Assembly (NCBI RefSeq): GCF_022179325.1
Contig: NZ_BPQQ01000003.1
Coordinates: 44,935-108,934 of the forward strand
Origin: Methylobacterium isbiliense
Lineage (GTDB): Bacteria; Pseudomonadota; Alphaproteobacteria; Rhizobiales; Beijerinckiaceae
Reading direction: 5' to 3'
DNA length: 64,000 nt
Shown: piece after piece, positions 15,811-25,074 of the stretch
Position numbering within the stretch: the stretch's first letter is position 1
Layout of the letters: the number at the start of each line of letters is the position of its first letter
The notes under the pieces: generated by a model
What the model saw: only the letters and a program-made list of their open reading frames with translations
Database searches by the model: none
What the model was told of the DNA's origin: nothing
Position numbers and translations under genes: made by a program

Positions 15811-16776
15811 TCACTTCGAGTGGAAGATCTGCACCAGCGCCGGGGTGAGGATCACCACGAACAGCACCGGCAGGAAGAACAGGATCATCGGCACGGTGAG
15901 CTTGGGCGGCAGGGCCGCGGCCTTCTTCTCCGCCTCGGTCATGCGCTGGTCGCGGCTCTCCTGCGCCAGCACCCGCAGCGCCTGGCCGATCGGGGTGCCG
16001 TAGCGCTCGGCCTGGATCAGGGCGGTGCTCACCGCCTTGACCGACTCCAGGCCGGTGCGCAGGGCGAGATTCTCGTAGGCGAGGCGCCGCTCGGTCAGGT
16101 AGGAGAGCTCCGCCGTCGTCAGCGCCAGCTCCTCGGCCAGCACGATGCACTGGTTGGCCACCTCGACGCTGACCCGCTTGAACGACTGCTCGATGGACAT
16201 GCCGGATTCGACGCAGATCAGCAGCAGGTCGAGCGCGTCCGGCCAGTTGCGCTTGATCACGGCCTGGCGCTTGCTGGTCTGGTTCCTGAGGAAGATCTCC
16301 GGCGCCTTGATGCCGGCATAGACCGCCGCCACCACGATCAGGCAGCGGATGCTCAGCGGCTGATTGAGCACCTTGAGCACGAACATGTAGAAGACGGCGA
16401 CCAGGAAGAAGCCGACCGGCATCACCAGCCGGAAGAACAGGAACGCCGTCTCGGCCTGCGGGCCGCGGTAGCCCGCCGTCATCAGGCGCTTCTTGGCATC
16501 CTCGGTGGCCAGCCAGTTGTCGAGCCTGAAGCGCTCGACCACGCGCTTCATGTAGGCCTTGGGCTGGTGGCGCAGGTTGCCGCGCTGGTTCAGCCGCTCG
16601 CGCTCGCGCAGCCGGATGCGGTCGCGCTCCTCGCCGACGCTCTTCATGCGCTTGGCGAGCTGGTCGGGCTCTAGGAAGGGCTGGATCAGCGTGTAGGCGG
16701 TCGCCGCCGCGGCGACCCCGGCCAGGATCGAGGCGATGAAGCGCGGGTCGGTGAGATGGGTCAGAAGCGCCAGCAT
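15811..16776 (-). CDS. tadC: Tad pilus inner-membrane platform protein TadC (type II secretion F family)
   Basis: The 321-residue protein has an N-terminal transmembrane helix, a T2SSF domain (about 165-290, with GMSIEQSFKRVS and AERYGTPIGQALRVLAQESR) and C-terminal helices ending PALVQIFHSK. With TadB it forms the inner-membrane platform acted on by the CpaF ATPase. The start at 16776 follows GGAGACGGCCG and precedes a plausible first helix; the upstream frame is non-homologous. It is separated from tadB by two strong hairpins. Confidence 0.92.
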   Translation of the reverse strand: MLALLTHLTDPRFIASILAGVAAAATAYTLIQPFLEPDQLAKRMKSVGEERDRIRLRERERLNQRGNLRHQPKAYMKRVVERFRLDNWLATEDAKKRLMTAGYRGPQAETAFLFFRLVMPVGFFLVAVFYMFVLKVLNQPLSIRCLIVVAAVYAGIKAPEIFLRNQTSKRQAVIKRNWPDALDLLLICVESGMSIEQSFKRVSVEVANQCIVLAEELALTTAELSYLTERRLAYENLALRTGLESVKAVSTALIQAERYGTPIGQALRVLAQESRDQRMTEAEKKAAALPPKLTVPMILFFLPVLFVVILTPALVQIFHSK

Positions 16777-16816
16777 CGGCCGTCTCCGGGGCGGCCCGAG
16801 GGGGCGCCCGCCAAGA

Positions 16817-16864
16817 GCATCCCGTTCGCCGCGGGTTTCACCGGTTCGGCGGCGAACGGGATGC
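16817..16864. promoter_or_regulatory. Perfect 16-bp hairpin between tadB and tadC
   Basis: GCATCCCGTTCGCCGC (16817-16832) pairs with GCGGCGAACGGGATGC (16849-16864) around a 16-base loop. It lies in the 129-bp gap before tadC and is non-coding. It probably alters read-through, message stability or tadC translation. Confidence 0.7.
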
Positions 16865-16876
16865 GGAACCAAGAGC

Positions 16877-16909
16877 CTGAGCGGAACGGCCCCGGGCCGT
16901 TCCGCTCAG
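16877..16909. promoter_or_regulatory. Perfect 15-bp hairpin overlapping the tadB stop codon
   Basis: CTGAGCGGAACGGCC (16877-16891) pairs with GGCCGTTCCGCTCAG (16895-16909) around CCG. The arm includes the tadB stop codon (16906-16908). It lacks a T-run, so partial termination or 3' end protection is more likely than full termination. Confidence 0.7.
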
Positions 16910-17877
16910 ATGTCGAAGGTGATCATCCGGCGCATGACGACGACGCCGACGAGCATCCACAGGCCGGACAGGACCAGGGCGATCTGGCCCGTCTTCGTGG
17001 TCCAGAGCAGCGAGATGTAGGCCGGGCTCGACAGCCAGCACAGGATCGCCACCACGAAGGGCAGCGAGGCGATGATCGCCGCCGAGGCGCGCGCCTCCAT
17101 GCTCATCGCCGAGACCTTCTCGGCCATCTTGTGGCGCTCGCGAAGCACGCGGGACAGGTTGCCGAGCGCCTCCGAGAGGTTGCCGCCCGCCTTCGACTGG
17201 ATGCCGATGACGATGGCGAAGAAGTTCACCTCCGGCACCGGCATCCGCTCGTGGAGCTTGGCGCAGGCCTCGGGCAGGGACAGGCCGAGCGCCTGGGCCT
17301 CCACGATCTGCCGGAACTCGCTCTTGAGCGGCTCGGGCGACTCCCGGCCGATGATGCGCAGGCAGTCGCCGATCGGCAGGCCGGAGCGGATGCCGCGCAC
17401 GATCACGTCCATGGCGTTGGGCAGTTCGCGGATGAACCGCGCCACCCGGCGCTTGCGCAGGTAGCCGAGCAGCCACCGCGGCACGCCGAGGCCGGTGGCG
17501 AACGCCACCGCCAGGGTGAGGAACAGGTTGCCGGACAGGACCAGCGCGGCGAACGCGCAGACCGCCGCGCCGACCGCACTGTAGATGACGAACGCCTTCT
17601 TGGAGAGCGAGAGGCCGGCCTGCACGAGGCGCAGTTCGAGGCTGAGGCGGCTCTTCTTCTTTTCCTTGTCGTCGATCTCCTTGAGGCTCCTGGCGACCTG
17701 CTCGCGGCGGTTCACCGCCTGGATTCGCTCGCTCGCCTGCCGGCGGCCGGCCACGGCCTGCTGGCGCTTGGCCACCCGCGCCTCGCTCGGCAGCAGGGGC
17801 ACGATCACCGCGTAGGCCGCGCACACCGCCGTCACCGCGCACAGCCCGGCGACCATCAGGGTCTTGGGATCGGTCAC
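16906..17877 (-). CDS. tadB: Tad pilus inner-membrane platform protein TadB (type II secretion F family)
   Basis: The 323-residue protein has an N-terminal transmembrane segment (about 7-28), a charged, coiled-coil-like stretch (30-80), a helical hairpin (95-135), the T2SSF domain (about 155-285, with GIRSGLPIGDCLRII) and two C-terminal helices. It partners TadC. Translation starts at a GTG, 28 bp after cpaF. The start is supported by the first helix beginning at once after it. Confidence 0.92.
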   Translation of the reverse strand: MTDPKTLMVAGLCAVTAVCAAYAVIVPLLPSEARVAKRQQAVAGRRQASERIQAVNRREQVARSLKEIDDKEKKKSRLSLELRLVQAGLSLSKKAFVIYSAVGAAVCAFAALVLSGNLFLTLAVAFATGLGVPRWLLGYLRKRRVARFIRELPNAMDVIVRGIRSGLPIGDCLRIIGRESPEPLKSEFRQIVEAQALGLSLPEACAKLHERMPVPEVNFFAIVIGIQSKAGGNLSEALGNLSRVLRERHKMAEKVSAMSMEARASAAIIASLPFVVAILCWLSSPAYISLLWTTKTGQIALVLSGLWMLVGVVVMRRMITFDI

Positions 17878-17905
17878 GTCCGCCTCCCGCTGCAGGGCCG
17901 CGCCA

Positions 17906-19363
17906 TCACGTCGCCTCCGCCGGTTCGGCGACCTCGGCCGCGTCGAGGGCGGCGGCGAGCGCCCGCTCCTCGCCGTAGTAGCGGGCGCGATCCCAGAAGC
18001 GCGGGCGCCCGATGCCGGTCGAGCGGTGGCGGCCGATCAGTCGGCCGTTCTGGTCCTCGCCCTGGATGTCGTAGACGAACAGGTCCTGGGTGATGATGAC
18101 GTCGCCCTCCATCCCCATCACCTCGGTGACGTGGGTGATGCGGCGCGAGCCGTCGCGCAGGCGCGCGGCCTGGACGATCACGTCGATCGAGCCGGCGATC
18201 ATCTCGCGGATGGTCTTGGAGGGCAGGGTGTAGCCGCCCATCGAGATCATCGACTCGATGCGCGACAGGCACTCGCGGGGGGAATTCGCGTGGAGCGTAC
18301 CCATGGAGCCGTCGTGGCCGGTGTTCATGGCCTGGAGGAGGTCGAACGCCTCCGGGCCGCGCACCTCGCCGACGATGATCCGCTCCGGCCGCATGCGCAG
18401 GCAGTTCTTGATCAGGTCGCGCATGGTGATCTGGCCCTGGCCCTCGAGGTTGGGCGGGCGGGTCTCCAGGCGCACCACGTGGGGCTGCTGCAGCTGCAGC
18501 TCGGCCGCGTCCTCGCAGGTGATGATGCGCTCGTCATCCTCGATGTAGCGGGTGAGGCAGTTCAGCAGCGTGGTCTTGCCCGAGCCTGTGCCGCCCGACA
18601 CCACCACGTTGCAGCGCACCCGCCCGATGATCTGCAGGATCTTGGCGCCCTCGGGCGAGATCGATCCGAAACGCACCAGCTGGTCGAGGGTGAGCTTGTC
18701 CTTGCGGAACTTGCGGATGGTGAGGGCGGGCCCGTCGATGGCGAGCGGGGGCGCGATGACGTTGACGCGCGAGCCGTCCGGCAGGCGCGCGTCGCAGATC
18801 GGCGAGGATTCGTCGACCCGCCGCCCGACCTGGCTGACGATGCGCTGGCAGATGTTCATCAGCTGCTGGTTGTCGCGGAAGCGGACGCTGGTCAGCTGGA
18901 TCTTGCCCGAGACCTCGATGTAGGTGCGGTTGGCCCCGTTCACCATCACGTCCGCGATGTCGTCGCGGGCGAGCAGCGGCTCCAGGGGACCGTAGCCGAG
19001 CACGTCGTTGCAGATGTCGTCGAGCAGGTCCTCCTGCTCGGCGATCGACATCACCACGCTCTTGAGGCCGATGATCTCCGTGACGATGTCGCGGATCTCC
19101 TCGCGCGCGGCATCCGCCTCCAGGCGCGCGAGCTGGGCGAGGTCGATCGCCTCGATCAGGGCGCCGAAGATCATGCTCTTGGTGCGGTAATACTCCTCCG
19201 AGCGCCCGCTCTCCACGGCCACCGGCACCTCGCGCGCGCGGGCCGTCTCCTGGCCGGGGGCCGTGTCCTGGAACACCGGCGCGGTGGATTCCGCCTGCGG
19301 CGGGGGCGCCGGACGCGCTGCCGCGACGGTCTGGACGCTCGCTCCGGGTCTCCTGCCGAACAT
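17906..19363 (-). CDS. cpaF: Tad pilus assembly/retraction ATPase CpaF (TadA)
   Basis: The 485-residue secretion ATPase of the CpaF/TadA branch drives Flp pilus assembly. Residues 1-60 are a Pro/Ala-rich tail. The core carries Walker [10 protein letters not shown] (257-265), the Asp box CEDAAELQL (283-291), [10 protein letters not shown] (332-341) and the His box TLHAN (356-360). The ATG at 19363 is chosen from the family N-terminus; the same frame runs further upstream without homology. A 206-bp gap separates it from cpaE. Confidence 0.94.
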   Translation of the reverse strand: MFGRRPGASVQTVAAARPAPPPQAESTAPVFQDTAPGQETARAREVPVAVESGRSEEYYRTKSMIFGALIEAIDLAQLARLEADAAREEIRDIVTEIIGLKSVVMSIAEQEDLLDDICNDVLGYGPLEPLLARDDIADVMVNGANRTYIEVSGKIQLTSVRFRDNQQLMNICQRIVSQVGRRVDESSPICDARLPDGSRVNVIAPPLAIDGPALTIRKFRKDKLTLDQLVRFGSISPEGAKILQIIGRVRCNVVVSGGTGSGKTTLLNCLTRYIEDDERIITCEDAAELQLQQPHVVRLETRPPNLEGQGQITMRDLIKNCLRMRPERIIVGEVRGPEAFDLLQAMNTGHDGSMGTLHANSPRECLSRIESMISMGGYTLPSKTIREMIAGSIDVIVQAARLRDGSRRITHVTEVMGMEGDVIITQDLFVYDIQGEDQNGRLIGRHRSTGIGRPRFWDRARYYGEERALAAALDAAEVAEPAEAT

Positions 19364-19569
19364 GGGTGCTGCCGGGCCTTCCGCGGTCGTGGCGATGGAC
19401 CGCCGGTGGCGGCGGACCGCGGCCCGCCACGACCGGTGCGGGTTCGCGGCCCCGGCCGTCTCCGGCGGCCGGGGGAGGGCCGTCAGCGGACGGGCCTGGG
19501 CCGGTTCCGCTGCGGCGCTTGTCTGCGCATCCCGTCCGCCGCCGGACCGATGCGCTGAGGGCGTTGCGC

Positions 19570-20814
19570 TCAGGACGCCTTGCGGCGGATGAGCTTGGCG
19601 AGGAGCGGATCCAGCATGCTGCCCCGCGACCGCTTCACCTCCGTGCGCCCCAGGACGGTGGCGGCGAGGCCCGAGAGGATCTCGTTGGTCTTGTTGCCGG
19701 CCTGCACCTCCGAGAGCATCTGGCCGTTGTTGGCGGCGGCGCCGAAGAGCTGGGGCTCGAACGGCACGGCGGCGGCCGCCGTGACGTCGAGCGCCTTGCA
19801 GAACTCGGCGACCGCGATCTCGGGCCGCTTGGGCATCCCGACCTGATTGAGGACGAGGCGCGGGGCGCGGTCGTTCGGGCGGGATTGCCGCAGCAGGTCG
19901 AACAGGTTGCGGGCGTTGCGCAGCGAGGCGAGCTCGGGGATCGCCACCACCACGATCTCGTCGGCGCCGATCAGGAGCCGCCGGTTCCAGGCCGTCCAGA
20001 CGTGGGGCACGTCGAGGACGATGCACGGCACCATCGCGCGCAGGATGTCGATCACCCCGTCGAAGGCGCTGTCGCCGAAATCGGCGGTGCGGTCGAGGGT
20101 GGCGGGGGCGGCGAGCAGGCTGAGGTTGTCGGTGCACTTCGAGAGCAGGCGGTCGACGAAGTTGGTGTCGATGCGCTCGGGCGCGAACACCGCCTCGGCC
20201 ACGCCCTGCGGCGGGTCCTGGTTGAAGTTCAGTCCCGCCGTGCCGAAGGCGATGTCGAGGTCGGCGATCACCGTGGAGGTCGCGTGGTCGCGGGCCACCG
20301 ACCAGGCGAGGTTGTGGGCGAGGGTCGAGGCGCCCACGCCGCCCTTGGCCCCCACCACCGCGACGGTCCGCCCGAGCGGCTCGGCCCCCGGCTCGGCGAA
20401 GAGGTCCGAGACCGCCGCGATCATCGCCACGGGATCGATCGGGGCGATCAGGTACTCGCTGACGCCGCGCCGGATGAAGTCGCGGTAGAGCAGCACGTCG
20501 TTGACGTGGCCGATGACCACGACCTTGGTGCCCGGGTCGCAGACCTCCGCGAGGGCGTCGAGCTGAGAGAGGGGGTTGCCCCGCCCGCCGTGCAGTTCGA
20601 GCACCAAGACGTTCGGGGTCGGCGCGGTGCGGAAGGCCTCCGCGGCGGCGGGGGCGCCCCCCATCTGCACCTTGAGGTGCGCCTTCTGCATGCGGCGGTC
20701 CTCCGCCGCGGCCTCGATCACCGCCGCCACGTCCGGGGTCTCGCAGAAGGCCTGGATGGTAATGCGCGGAACCGGGGCGATCACCCGCTCGGTCGTGTCG
20801 GTCCTGTCAGGCAT
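19570..20814 (-). CDS. cpaE: Tad pilus localisation protein CpaE/TadZ (atypical ParA-like ATPase)
   Basis: The 414-residue protein has an N-terminal pseudo-receiver domain (about 15-135; VLVLELHGG shows Glu at the usual Asp site) and a C-terminal ParA/MinD-like domain. Its Walker A is GAKGGVGAST, lacking the usual Lys before Ser/Thr, as known in some TadZ proteins. It places the pilus machine at a cell pole or site in other species. It begins 75 bp after cpaD and precedes cpaF. Confidence 0.92.
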   Translation of the reverse strand: MPDRTDTTERVIAPVPRITIQAFCETPDVAAVIEAAAEDRRMQKAHLKVQMGGAPAAAEAFRTAPTPNVLVLELHGGRGNPLSQLDALAEVCDPGTKVVVIGHVNDVLLYRDFIRRGVSEYLIAPIDPVAMIAAVSDLFAEPGAEPLGRTVAVVGAKGGVGASTLAHNLAWSVARDHATSTVIADLDIAFGTAGLNFNQDPPQGVAEAVFAPERIDTNFVDRLLSKCTDNLSLLAAPATLDRTADFGDSAFDGVIDILRAMVPCIVLDVPHVWTAWNRRLLIGADEIVVVAIPELASLRNARNLFDLLRQSRPNDRAPRLVLNQVGMPKRPEIAVAEFCKALDVTAAAAVPFEPQLFGAAANNGQMLSEVQAGNKTNEILSGLAATVLGRTEVKRSRGSMLDPLLAKLIRRKAS

Positions 20815-20889
20815 GGCTGGCTCGGGCGATCCGGCTCGGGGGAGGGGACACGAGGGGGTGGCGACGACGCGCGGCGAACGCGGCGCGGA

Positions 20890-21660
20890 TCACTGGCCGA
20901 CCTCATCCTTCACGCTGGCCGAGCCATCCTGCTTCCAAGTGGTTGACGGATCCTTGCCTTTGCGCAGCTCCTGCAGGTCGCGGGTGCGCGAGACGGTGTC
21001 GACCCGGCCCTCCTGGCGGCCGCGCACGAGGTCGACCGGGTCGGCGACCTGGCTGGCAACGTTCGACTGCATGGCGCAGCCGAGGTTCCAGTGCGGCGCG
21101 TTGCCGAAGCTCGCCGCCGGGTCGCTGACGCCGAGATCGTGCGGCCACAGCCCGCAGGCGCCCGCGACCTTGGCCTGCATGCGCCGGAAGCTCAGGCGCA
21201 CGGGCGCCGCCACGGACGGGTTGGCGACCGGGTAGGGGGCGACCACGATCTCGCGCGCCGCGATGCCGCGCGAGACGGCCCGCTCGCGCAGGAGCGAGGC
21301 CGTGCGGGCGACCGCGGGACCGGGCACCTGCGAGCCGCGCGGCACCTCCAGCACCAGCACGCCGCGGCCGTAGCGGCGGTATTCCAGCAGGAAGGCGTCC
21401 ACGTCGTCCGCCTGGCGGGGATCGACGTGGCCGAGCCCGGTGACGAAGACGTCGAGGTTGCGCGGCGTGTCGGACAGGACGATCGGGTGGCGCCCCTCCA
21501 CGGTGGCGGGCAGGGTCGAGCCGGTGGTCGAGACCCGGTTCGAGACGCAGGCGCCGAGCGAGAGGGACAGCAGCGCCAGGGCGGCGGCATGCAGGCCGGG
21601 CCGGCGGGCGGGCAGCGAGGAGCGGGCGGGCATCGCGGGAATCCGTGGGCGCGGGGGCAT
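20890..21660 (-). CDS. cpaD: Tad pilus assembly lipoprotein CpaD
   Basis: The product of about 256 residues has a lipoprotein signal ending LSLSLGAC, so it is anchored in the outer membrane. The CpaD-like core includes YRRYGRGVLVLEVPRGSQ and the C-terminal hallmark FGNAPHWNLGCAMQSNVASQ, followed by ADPVDLVRGR. It helps assemble the CpaC secretin. Start 21660 lies 17 bp after cpaC; an in-frame ATG at 21633 gives a shorter, equally plausible signal peptide, and neither has a clear ribosome-binding site. Confidence 0.9.
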   Translation of the reverse strand: MPPRPRIPAMPARSSLPARRPGLHAAALALLSLSLGACVSNRVSTTGSTLPATVEGRHPIVLSDTPRNLDVFVTGLGHVDPRQADDVDAFLLEYRRYGRGVLVLEVPRGSQVPGPAVARTASLLRERAVSRGIAAREIVVAPYPVANPSVAAPVRLSFRRMQAKVAGACGLWPHDLGVSDPAASFGNAPHWNLGCAMQSNVASQVADPVDLVRGRQEGRVDTVSRTRDLQELRKGKDPSTTWKQDGSASVKDEVGQ

Positions 21661-21677
21661 GGAGAGCGGAAGCCGGG

Positions 21678-23231
21678 TCAGTCGGTGATGAAGCCGAAGC
21701 GGCCGCGATAGGTCTTGGCGGCGAGCGGGGCGGCGCCGACCACGCCGTAGAGGCGGTTGAAGCGGCCGAGCAGCACCGCCTGCCCGTCGGTCGCCTCGAC
21801 GAAGCCGTCGTCCGGCCGCTTGGCCTGCCCGGCCTCCATCGCCTTGGCGATGTAGGGCGTCACCATGATCATCAGCTCGGTCTCGTCGCGCTGGTAGTCG
21901 CGGGAGCGGAACAGGGCGCCCAGCACCGGCAGGTTGATCAGGCCGGGCAGGCCGGTGATCGCCTGACGGTTCTTCTGCTGGATCAGGCCGGCGGTCATGA
22001 TCGTGGCGCCGGAGGCGAGTTCCACCGTCGTCTCCGACTTGCGGACGGTGAAGCCCGGGACCGCCGTCGCCTCGCGACCGACCACGTAGGTGAACGCGTT
22101 CTGCTGGTCGATCTCGGTGACGTCGGTGCCGACCCGGATCGAGATGCGGTTCTCGCTCAGCACCACCGGCGTGAAGCTCAGGCTGACGCCGTAGGGCTTG
22201 AAGGTGATGCCGGGCAAACAGCTGGGCGTCGCGCCCGCGCCGGAGGCCGTGCAGCTCAGGCCGCCCGGGACCGCGATCTCGCCACCCGCCGTGAACTTCG
22301 CCGCCTCGCCGGAGATCGCCGTCAGGGTCGGTTCGGCCAGGACGCGCGAGACGCCGGCCTGCTCGAACGCCTTCAGGGTCGCCTTGAGGCCGCCGCCGGT
22401 GAAGTTGCCGTTGGCGTCCACCGACCCGATCACGCCGGTGATCCCGTTGCCGAGGGGGAACCGCCCGGCGTTGAGCGCCAGCGGCGCCGTGTTGTCGAAA
22501 GCCAGCCCCGACCACGTGCCGCTGACGTTGATGCCGAACTGCTTGAGGACGGTGCGCGACACCTCGACCACGGTGACGCGCAGCATCACCTGGTCCTTGC
22601 CGCGGATCGAGATGTTGTTGATCACCGTGCCGCGGACGGCCCCGCCGGCGCCGCCGAGGCCCACGAAGGCGTTGGCGATGTCGATGGCCTGCTGCGCCTC
22701 CGCGGCGGCGTTCACCGTGCCGGTGAGGAGCACGGATTCGCCCGCCGGGCGCACGTCGAAGCGCCCGCCGGGCAGGCTGGTGGCGAGCGTCTGGCGCAGG
22801 ACGTTGAGGTCGCGCCCGACCGTCACGTCCAGGGCGGCGATCTGCCGGCCCTCGGCATCCATCACGAAGATGGAGGTGGCGCCGTTCTCCACCCCGATGA
22901 CGAACACCTTGCGGGTGGAGCGCACCACCGCGTTGGCCACCTTGGGATTGGCGACGAACACCTCCTTGGCGTCCCGCGGCAGGTCGATGACCAGCGAGCG
23001 GCCCTGCGTCAGGTCGACGCGGCGCGAGACCTCGGCCTCGTTGGGACCGACGGCGAGGATCGGGGCCGGCGTCACCGCGGCGCCCGGCCCCGCGCGGACC
23101 GGAGCGGGACCGAGGAGGCCGCCGGCCAGGAAGAGGCCGGCGGCGAGGCCGGAGAGGAGCGGCCGGGAGGCGGGAGCGAGGGTCATGAACGCGGGTGTCC
23201 TGGGCGCGGTCGTCGCGAGGGCGGACGGCAT
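21678..23231 (-). CDS. cpaC: Tad pilus outer-membrane secretin CpaC (RcpA)
   Basis: The 517-residue secretin has an N-terminal signal peptide ending GPAPVRA, the pilus-assembly N domain (about 58-130), a BON-like domain (130-200) and the secretin channel domain (about 265-450) with VLAEPTLTAISGEAAKF and LPGLINLPVLGALF. It forms the outer-membrane pore for the pilus. The ATG at 23231 overlaps the cpaB stop as TGATG; the ATG at 23186 would give a more usual signal-peptide length. Confidence 0.93.
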   Translation of the reverse strand: MPSALATTAPRTPAFMTLAPASRPLLSGLAAGLFLAGGLLGPAPVRAGPGAAVTPAPILAVGPNEAEVSRRVDLTQGRSLVIDLPRDAKEVFVANPKVANAVVRSTRKVFVIGVENGATSIFVMDAEGRQIAALDVTVGRDLNVLRQTLATSLPGGRFDVRPAGESVLLTGTVNAAAEAQQAIDIANAFVGLGGAGGAVRGTVINNISIRGKDQVMLRVTVVEVSRTVLKQFGINVSGTWSGLAFDNTAPLALNAGRFPLGNGITGVIGSVDANGNFTGGGLKATLKAFEQAGVSRVLAEPTLTAISGEAAKFTAGGEIAVPGGLSCTASGAGATPSCLPGITFKPYGVSLSFTPVVLSENRISIRVGTDVTEIDQQNAFTYVVGREATAVPGFTVRKSETTVELASGATIMTAGLIQQKNRQAITGLPGLINLPVLGALFRSRDYQRDETELMIMVTPYIAKAMEAGQAKRPDDGFVEATDGQAVLLGRFNRLYGVVGAAPLAAKTYRGRFGFITD

Positions 23232-24034
23232 CAGCGGCGGGGGGCCTGACGGGCGACGCCGTAGCGCACGACCGTGACCGCGGATTCGGCCTGCGGCTCG
23301 GGCGCCTCGGGCTGGGCGCGCCCGGCATCCGCGAGGCTGCGCAGGGCCAGCGAGAGCTGCCCGACCTTCTGGGCCAGGGTGATCTGCTCGGTCTGGGCGG
23401 GGCTGAGTTCGAGCGTCGCGGTGTCGCCCGTGACGACGCGCTCGCCGTTGCGCTCCTGCACCGTCTGGCCCACCGCCAGCACCCGCACGTTCGTCAGGAT
23501 GGTCTCGGAGACCTGCACGTCCGTGCTGGTGGCGCGGGACGCCTCCTCGTCGCGGTAGGTGCGCAGCACATCCACGCGGTCGTTGGGCAGGATGAAGCCG
23601 CCGGCGGTGTTGCTGCCGCGGGCATCGATCGAGATCGCCACGGCGCGCATGCCGGTGGGCAGGATCGCCGACAGGAAGCCCGATCCGTTGGCACGGATCA
23701 GCTTCTCGCGCCGCATCGGCTCGCCGCCGAGGAAGGGGGAGCGCACGAAGGAGCCGACCGTGTCCTCCAGGGCGTTCGGCGCCTGGGACCGCTGCAGGAA
23801 GCCCTCGTTCACCGCCCCCTTGGGCCACGCGAGCCAGCGCATGTCCGCGGCCCGGAGCGTCTGGCCCATCGGCAGGTCGGCGGCGGCGACGAGGACGTCC
23901 ACCGTGTCGGCCGCGACCGGGGCCGCCGCGACGGGGGCCGGCGGCGGGGGGGGAGGCGAGCCGCTCATCATGTAGAAGGCCAGCAGGCCGGTGACGCCGG
24001 CGACGCCGAACAGGAGGGCGCGGGAGGACTTCAT
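23231..24034 (-). CDS. cpaB: Tad pilus assembly protein CpaB (RcpC)
   Basis: The 267-residue protein has an N-terminal transmembrane anchor (about 6-24), a run of seven prolines, a SAF domain (about 45-110, with ADLPMGQTL) and the CpaB/RcpC core (VDVLRTYRDEE and LAQKVGQLSLALRS). It is thought to gate or stabilise the secretin. It starts the cpaBCDEF-tadBC unit on this strand; a TTAAGGTTAACC element lies about 70 bp upstream. Confidence 0.92.
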   Translation of the reverse strand: MKSSRALLFGVAGVTGLLAFYMMSGSPPPPPPAPVAAAPVAADTVDVLVAAADLPMGQTLRAADMRWLAWPKGAVNEGFLQRSQAPNALEDTVGSFVRSPFLGGEPMRREKLIRANGSGFLSAILPTGMRAVAISIDARGSNTAGGFILPNDRVDVLRTYRDEEASRATSTDVQVSETILTNVRVLAVGQTVQERNGERVVTGDTATLELSPAQTEQITLAQKVGQLSLALRSLADAGRAQPEAPEPQAESAVTVVRYGVARQAPRR

Positions 24035-24102
24035 GGACGGACCGGTCCGGGCATGACGGCATCGCGCCGCCGACCCGCCGAGATCACCATCCATTCCTCA
24101 AA

Positions 24103-24114
24103 TTAAGGTTAACC
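24103..24114. promoter_or_regulatory. CtrA-like element upstream of cpaB
   Basis: TTAAGGTTAACC contains the CtrA half-site TTAACC and a perfect GGTTAACC palindrome in an AT-rich patch 69-80 bp before the cpaB ATG. Such AT-rich words are rare in this GC-rich sequence. Assignment to CtrA rests on consensus only. Confidence 0.35.
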
Positions 24115-24240
24115 GTTTCCTGATCGCGACTTGAAGACGCGATCCGGGCGCGCGACTTGGGGGGCGTTCTGGGGGCGTGACTTTGGGCTCGTCGTTCCCG
24201 GCCCGGCCGCCCGGGCGGATCGACCCCGGCTCCGCCTGGG

Positions 24241-24747
24241 TCAGGCCGGAAGGGCGGCGCGCCAGAGGGGCGCCATCGGGCAGACGACGAGCGCGGCCGC
24301 GGCGAGCGCGATGCCGTAGGGGATTCCGGTCCGCCGGTCGAGGAGGCGCTGCGCGAAGGGCCAGCCGAGGGCGAAGCCCGGCAGCGGATAGGTCCGGGCG
24401 TAGACGATCAGCAGGGTGAGCAGCCCGCCCGCCAGCGAGGCGAGCAGCACGTAATCGGCCAGGACCTCGAAGCCGAGCCACAGGGCGGTCGCCGCCGCGA
24501 GTTTGGCGTCGCCTCCGCCGATCCAGCCGAAGGAGAACATCGCGAAGGTGATCAGCAGCGTCAGGGCGCCGGCCGCGACATGGCTGCCCGCCTCGGCCCA
24601 GCCCAGGCCGAGCGCGAGCGCGGCGACCGGGAAGGCGGCGACGAGCGCGAGCGACAGGCGGTTGGGGATCGTCATCGTCAGGAGGTCGCTCGCGGCCGCG
24701 TAGGCCATGAGGAACGGGAAGACGACGAGGAGCGCGATGCTGGCCAT
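24241..24747 (-). CDS. cpaA: Prepilin peptidase, A24 family (CpaA/TadV)
   Basis: The 168-residue polytopic membrane aspartic protease has catalytic Asp residues in ASDLLTMTIPN (near residue 20) and in the GxGD-type motif GGGDAKL (near residue 77). It lacks the N-terminal methylase domain of full-length PilD, as expected for TadV/CpaA. It would cleave the Flp pilin and the TadE-like pseudopilins. The ATG at 24747 is preceded by GGAGG; an upstream in-frame start is less likely. Confidence 0.92.
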   Translation of the reverse strand: MASIALLVVFPFLMAYAAASDLLTMTIPNRLSLALVAAFPVAALALGLGWAEAGSHVAAGALTLLITFAMFSFGWIGGGDAKLAAATALWLGFEVLADYVLLASLAGGLLTLLIVYARTYPLPGFALGWPFAQRLLDRRTGIPYGIALAAAALVVCPMAPLWRAALPA

Positions 24748-24833
24748 GGGGGCCTCCGGGGCAGGCACGGCACGCGCCGCCACCGCCGAGGGTGCGAAGG
24801 AGCGCGGCGGCGGGGCGGCCGAGCGCGCACAGG

Positions 24834-24869
24834 GTCGGACCGGTCCGGGGCGACCCGGACCGGTCCGAC
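24834..24869. terminator. Perfect 16-bp hairpin after flp pilin gene
   Basis: GTCGGACCGGTCCGGG (24834-24849) pairs with CCCGGACCGGTCCGAC (24854-24869) around GCGA. It starts 16 bases beyond the pilin stop on the minus strand, ahead of the prepilin peptidase gene. It could terminate most transcripts or stabilise a short, abundant pilin message. No T-run follows. Confidence 0.65.
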
Positions 24870-24885
24870 ACCTTGGTCGACGAGA

Positions 24886-25074
24886 TCAGCCGCCCGCCGC
24901 CGGCGTCCCCGCCCCGATCTTCTCGGCCACAGCGGTGAACATCGCGCTGATGTTGGTGCCGACGCTCGTGGCCGCCGTGATCAGAGCGACCGCGATCAGG
25001 GTCGCGAGCAGCCCGTACTCGATCGCAGTGGCGCCGCTCTCGTCCGAGACAAAGCGCTTCATCAGTGTCGTCAT
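24886..25074 (-). CDS. flp: Flp family type IVb pilin
   Basis: The 62-residue prepilin has a short basic leader, MTTLMKRFVSDESG, and is cleaved before ATAIEYGLL, with the Glu at +5 and Tyr at +6 typical of Flp pilins. A 20-residue hydrophobic helix and a small Ala/Gly/Pro tail follow. It is the major Tad pilus subunit. The ATG at 25074 has GAGGATGGGG upstream. It is followed by a strong hairpin and then the prepilin peptidase gene. Confidence 0.93.
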   Translation of the reverse strand: MTTLMKRFVSDESGATAIEYGLLATLIAVALITAATSVGTNISAMFTAVAEKIGAGTPAAGG

